Shown one piece after another: positions 34,224 through 36,127 of a stretch of DNA of 36,127 nucleotides. Below the pieces are notes generated by a model that was not told where the DNA came from, did not search any database, and saw only the letters and a list, made by a program, of their open reading frames with translations. Position numbers and translations under genes: made by a program. The DNA comes from Flavobacterium glaciei (GTDB taxonomy: Bacteria; Bacteroidota; Bacteroidia; Flavobacteriales; Flavobacteriaceae): NCBI RefSeq assembly GCF_003350545.1, contig NZ_QQBA01000021.1, forward strand, positions 1 to 36,127, in the 5' to 3' direction. Numbering within the stretch: position 1 is the first letter of the stretch; every line of letters begins with the position of its first letter.

Positions 34224-34928
34224 ATGAAATATACAATTAAAATCCCTAAACCTTGTAATGAAAATTGGAGTAAAATGACTCCAACAGAAAGAGGTATGTT
34301 TTGTTCGAATTGTAAAAAAGAAGTAATTAATTACCAATATTATTCTGATAATCAACTTTTGAAAAGTTTAAAGGAAAGAAAAAAAATTTGTGGAAGGTTT
34401 TCACTAAATCAAATTGATAAAGAAATAAGCCCATTAGAAACAAATCGTTTTCATCGAATTGGATTACTACTTGGTTTTTCATCTTTGTTTTTATCTACAG
34501 CTGTTTATTCACAAAATGAAAAGTCAAAAACAGAAATTATTGAAAATAAATCAGTGGATGAACTGAAACAAAAAAGCTCAGATGAGTTTATAGATTTTTA
34601 CGGCAAAATAATGGAAAAGCCTAGAAATAATAATGAGAACGCCTACCCTATTCCAGGAGTCAATATTATTCAAAAAGGAACAAAAAATTTTGTACAATCA
34701 AATTTTGATGGAGACTTTAAAATCAAAATTCCAATTGAAGATTTTGAAGATAAAGTTGTTCTTGTCTTTAGTTATATAGGAATGGATTCTAAAGAAGTAG
34801 AAGTTTTTAAAACAAAAAACAACCTAAAAATAGAAATGATTTTAAGTGATGCATTAATGGGGGAAGTTATAATTGTCAAAACTAAGAAAAAAAATATTTT
34901 TACAAGAATTGGAAATCTATTCAAATAG
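34224..34928 (+). CDS. Cys-box membrane protein with carboxypeptidase-regulatory-like domain
   Basis: A protein of about 234 residues with three parts. The N-terminal box has the flavobacterial pattern KPCNENWSKMTPTERGMFCS with CSNCKKEV and a later ICGRFS, a likely zinc-binding module in the cytosol. A hydrophobic segment (IGLLLGFSSLFLSTAVYSQ) follows, then a periplasmic domain resembling the carboxypeptidase-D regulatory fold (PIPGVNIIQKGTKNFVQSNF, DGDFKIKIP, VLVFSYIGMDSKEVEV). The frame opens at 34170, but the first 18 codons run through the spacer hairpin, so the ATG at 34224 is preferred. The family is common in Bacteroidetes accessory regions; its role is unknown. Confidence 0.7.
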   Translation: MKYTIKIPKPCNENWSKMTPTERGMFCSNCKKEVINYQYYSDNQLLKSLKERKKICGRFSLNQIDKEISPLETNRFHRIGLLLGFSSLFLSTAVYSQNEKSKTEIIENKSVDELKQKSSDEFIDFYGKIMEKPRNNNENAYPIPGVNIIQKGTKNFVQSNFDGDFKIKIPIEDFEDKVVLVFSYIGMDSKEVEVFKTKNNLKIEMILSDALMGEVIIVKTKKKNIFTRIGNLFK

Positions 34929-34935
34929 AGAATAC

Positions 34936-35008
34936 TAGCCACTAACGGCTACTTCTATGTAAAGCATCGTAAAGTTATTCACAACTTTTGAAAGAGTTAT
35001 ATGTTGGT
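34936..35008. repeat. Cassette-like spacer between two orphan genes
   Basis: Starts with a 5-bp hairpin (TAGCC-ACTAAC-GGCTA) and ends with GTTATATGTTGG, the same kind of spacer end that separates small orphan genes in other Bacteroidetes. It resembles an integron recombination site in layout but lacks the GTTRRRY core. Confidence 0.35.
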
Positions 35009-35059
35009 TATTTTAAGAAAAAAACTCGTAAATTTATAACTGTAACAAAAGAATCGTTT

Positions 35060-35284
35060 ATGATGAAATTTTGGATAATTGCAATATTAATTTTTGCTGC
35101 TTCAACTTATATTCTATCGAAATTTACTTTGGAAAGGAACAGAAAAGAAACTGGCGAAAAAGTTTGGAAATATGGGTATGGAAGATCTACATATTGGCGA
35201 ATTCTTTGTTTGTGTAGTTTCGGAATAACAGTTGCAATAATGCTTGTTATGCATTGGGTAGGAATTCCTCTCCTTCCGCGTTGA
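35060..35284 (+). CDS. Small two-helix membrane protein
   Basis: About 74 residues from the ATG at 35060 (35063 is also possible), with two membrane helices: FWIIAILIFAASTYIL near residues 4-19 and ILCLCSFGITVAIMLVMHWV near 47-66. Between them is a basic, Trp/Tyr-rich loop (KVWKYGYGRSTYWR). The frame is open from 34988, but the extra codons translate the spacer repeat. No family recognised. The isolated position after a cassette-like spacer suggests mobile accessory content. Confidence 0.55.
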   Translation: MMKFWIIAILIFAASTYILSKFTLERNRKETGEKVWKYGYGRSTYWRILCLCSFGITVAIMLVMHWVGIPLLPR

Positions 35285-35368
35285 TATAGCTTAATCGTCT
35301 ACTTAGTTTTACAAATTCTACTCAGAAAGTCAATATTAGGATTTCTTACGGAGACAATTAATATGGCT

Positions 35369-35989
35369 TTATGTTTTAAGATTGTTTACAAAATACATTT
35401 TCATTATACCTCTATTTTTTACTTCTATTTCACCTCTATAATCACAATCATAAATATCCTTAATCAGTTCATAGGTGTTTTCGGAAATATTAATTTTTCC
35501 TGGCTCTGAATTAGATTCCATCCTAGAAGCAATGTTTACCGTATCGCCCCAAATGTCATAGGCAAATTTCTTAGTGCCAACTACTCCAGCTACCACCGGT
35601 CCGGAATTGATTCCAATCCGAATGTCAAAACGGGTATGATTTAAAGGATTGTTATTTTTTGAATCGCTCACAAAGGAGGCTATTTCAAAGGCTGCTAGTA
35701 CCATTTTAAAAGCATGGTCATTTGTTGGAAAAGGTAAACCTCCCGCACACATGTAACAATCACCTACAGTTTTGATTTTTTCAAGGTCATATTTTTCCAT
35801 AATCAAATCAAATTTTGAAAAATAGTAATCCACGCTTTCTACTAGTTTTTCTGGCGGTAGTTTTTCTGCATATTGTGTAAACTTCTCAAAATCGGTAAAT
35901 AAAACAGAGACAGATTCAAACTTTTTAGCGAGTACTTTACCATTTAGCTTTAGCTCTTGAGCGGTTTCTTCAGGAAGAATATTTAACAA
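35369..35989 (-). CDS. Class III adenylate cyclase catalytic domain, N-terminally truncated
   Basis: 206 residues forming a complete class III cyclase domain. The metal aspartates are in LFTDFEKFT (first) and TVGDCYMCAGG (second), the adenine-selecting Lys is in KIKTVGD with Asp in FAYDIWGDT, and Asn-Arg lie in VNIASRME. All key residues are present, so it could make cAMP. The only start in this frame is a TTG (35989), yet the frame stays open upstream and encodes the typical linker EEEKNRSDSLLLNILPEET, preceded by a TAA at about 36056. The usual sensory N-terminus (PAS, TPR or membrane part) is missing. A GTTGGGTG repeat end lies exactly in this upstream piece. Confidence 0.75.
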   Translation of the reverse strand: MLNILPEETAQELKLNGKVLAKKFESVSVLFTDFEKFTQYAEKLPPEKLVESVDYYFSKFDLIMEKYDLEKIKTVGDCYMCAGGLPFPTNDHAFKMVLAAFEIASFVSDSKNNNPLNHTRFDIRIGINSGPVVAGVVGTKKFAYDIWGDTVNIASRMESNSEPGKINISENTYELIKDIYDCDYRGEIEVKNRGIMKMYFVNNLKT

Positions 35990-36033
35990 TAAGCTGTCTG
36001 ACCGATTTTTTTCTTCTTCAATAATAATATTAA

Positions 36034-36050
36034 CCCGTTGGGTGAAATTA
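36034..36050. repeat. Repeat-end fragment upstream of the cyclase
   Basis: CCCGTTGGGTGAAATTA resembles the ends of the mosaic repeat at 19813-20007 (GTTGGGTGTATTTCAATT; reverse strand ATTGGGTGTAATT). It overlaps the last codons of the linker that remains open upstream of the cyclase domain. Confidence 0.35.
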
Positions 36051-36127
36051 GTTTATTTGAATTTTGATATTATTGATTGGTCTGTCAAATATGAATTTGT
36101 TGATATATTGAACCAATGTTAATGCTG

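Noticed and set aside
34936..35008. Classical integron attC site
   Set aside because: The core GTTRRRY and its RYYYAAC partner are absent and no integrase gene is in the window; only the layout is similar.

Overview
The window looks like a stretch of chromosome from a Flavobacteriaceae bacterium, most likely Flavobacterium or a close relative. The DNA is AT-rich and start codons lack Shine-Dalgarno sequences. Several promoters fit the Bacteroidetes pattern (TTG, 19 bases, TAnnTTTG). One secreted protein ends in a type IX secretion (T9SS) sorting domain. Bacillithiol and menaquinone genes are present, and flavobacterial-type interspersed repeats lie between and inside genes.

Layout. (1) 1-440: a two-hairpin interspersed repeat, then palindromes in front of an arsenic operon. 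(2) 444-4037: arsR, a DUF6428 protein, an ArsC-like Cys-X5-Arg phosphatase/reductase, the Acr3 arsenite exporter and an ArsO-type flavoprotein, all on +. (3) 4056-5351: a DUF389 membrane protein on -. (4) 5643-8574: arginase and ornithine aminotransferase on -, divergent from an Lrp/AsnC regulator; this is an arginine-to-glutamate-semialdehyde module. (5) 8594-13799: a penicillin-acylase-family hydrolase, a dienelactone-hydrolase-family protein, a DUF3667 gene interrupted by an in-frame TGA, and an M28 lipoprotein peptidase. (6) 13987-18085 on -: a PAS histidine kinase, tRNA-His, the bacillithiol deacetylase BshB1, isochorismate synthase and a hotdog thioesterase. (7) 18202-22726: a surface lipoprotein and a large secreted multidomain nuclease with a T9SS tail. 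(8) 22919-30323: an AsmA-like giant on - and purL on +. (9) About 30.4-35.3 kb: an accessory island. (10) 35369-36127: a class III adenylate cyclase on - that seems to lack its N-terminal part.

The island is the most distinctive part. It reads C-protein-like HTH regulator, PLD-superfamily restriction endonuclease, second HTH regulator, N6-adenine DNA methyltransferase, with two TAATG stop/start overlaps. Each regulator has its own operator-like repeat just before its start codon: an ACTnnAGT direct repeat for the first and a perfect 10-bp inverted repeat for the second. A pair of 14-bp inverted near-repeats brackets the module. Downstream are two small orphan genes separated by hairpin-rich, cassette-like spacers. 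An orphan promoter and two GC-rich hairpins lie at the purL-side junction.

Other points worth a look: two interspersed-repeat fragments translated in frame inside purL; two intergenic elements with conserved flanks but unrelated hairpin stems; a four-cysteine insertion in the ornithine aminotransferase; and matching Cys-Cys gene ends in two neighbouring ars genes. All assignments come from reading the sequence; no search or computation was run.
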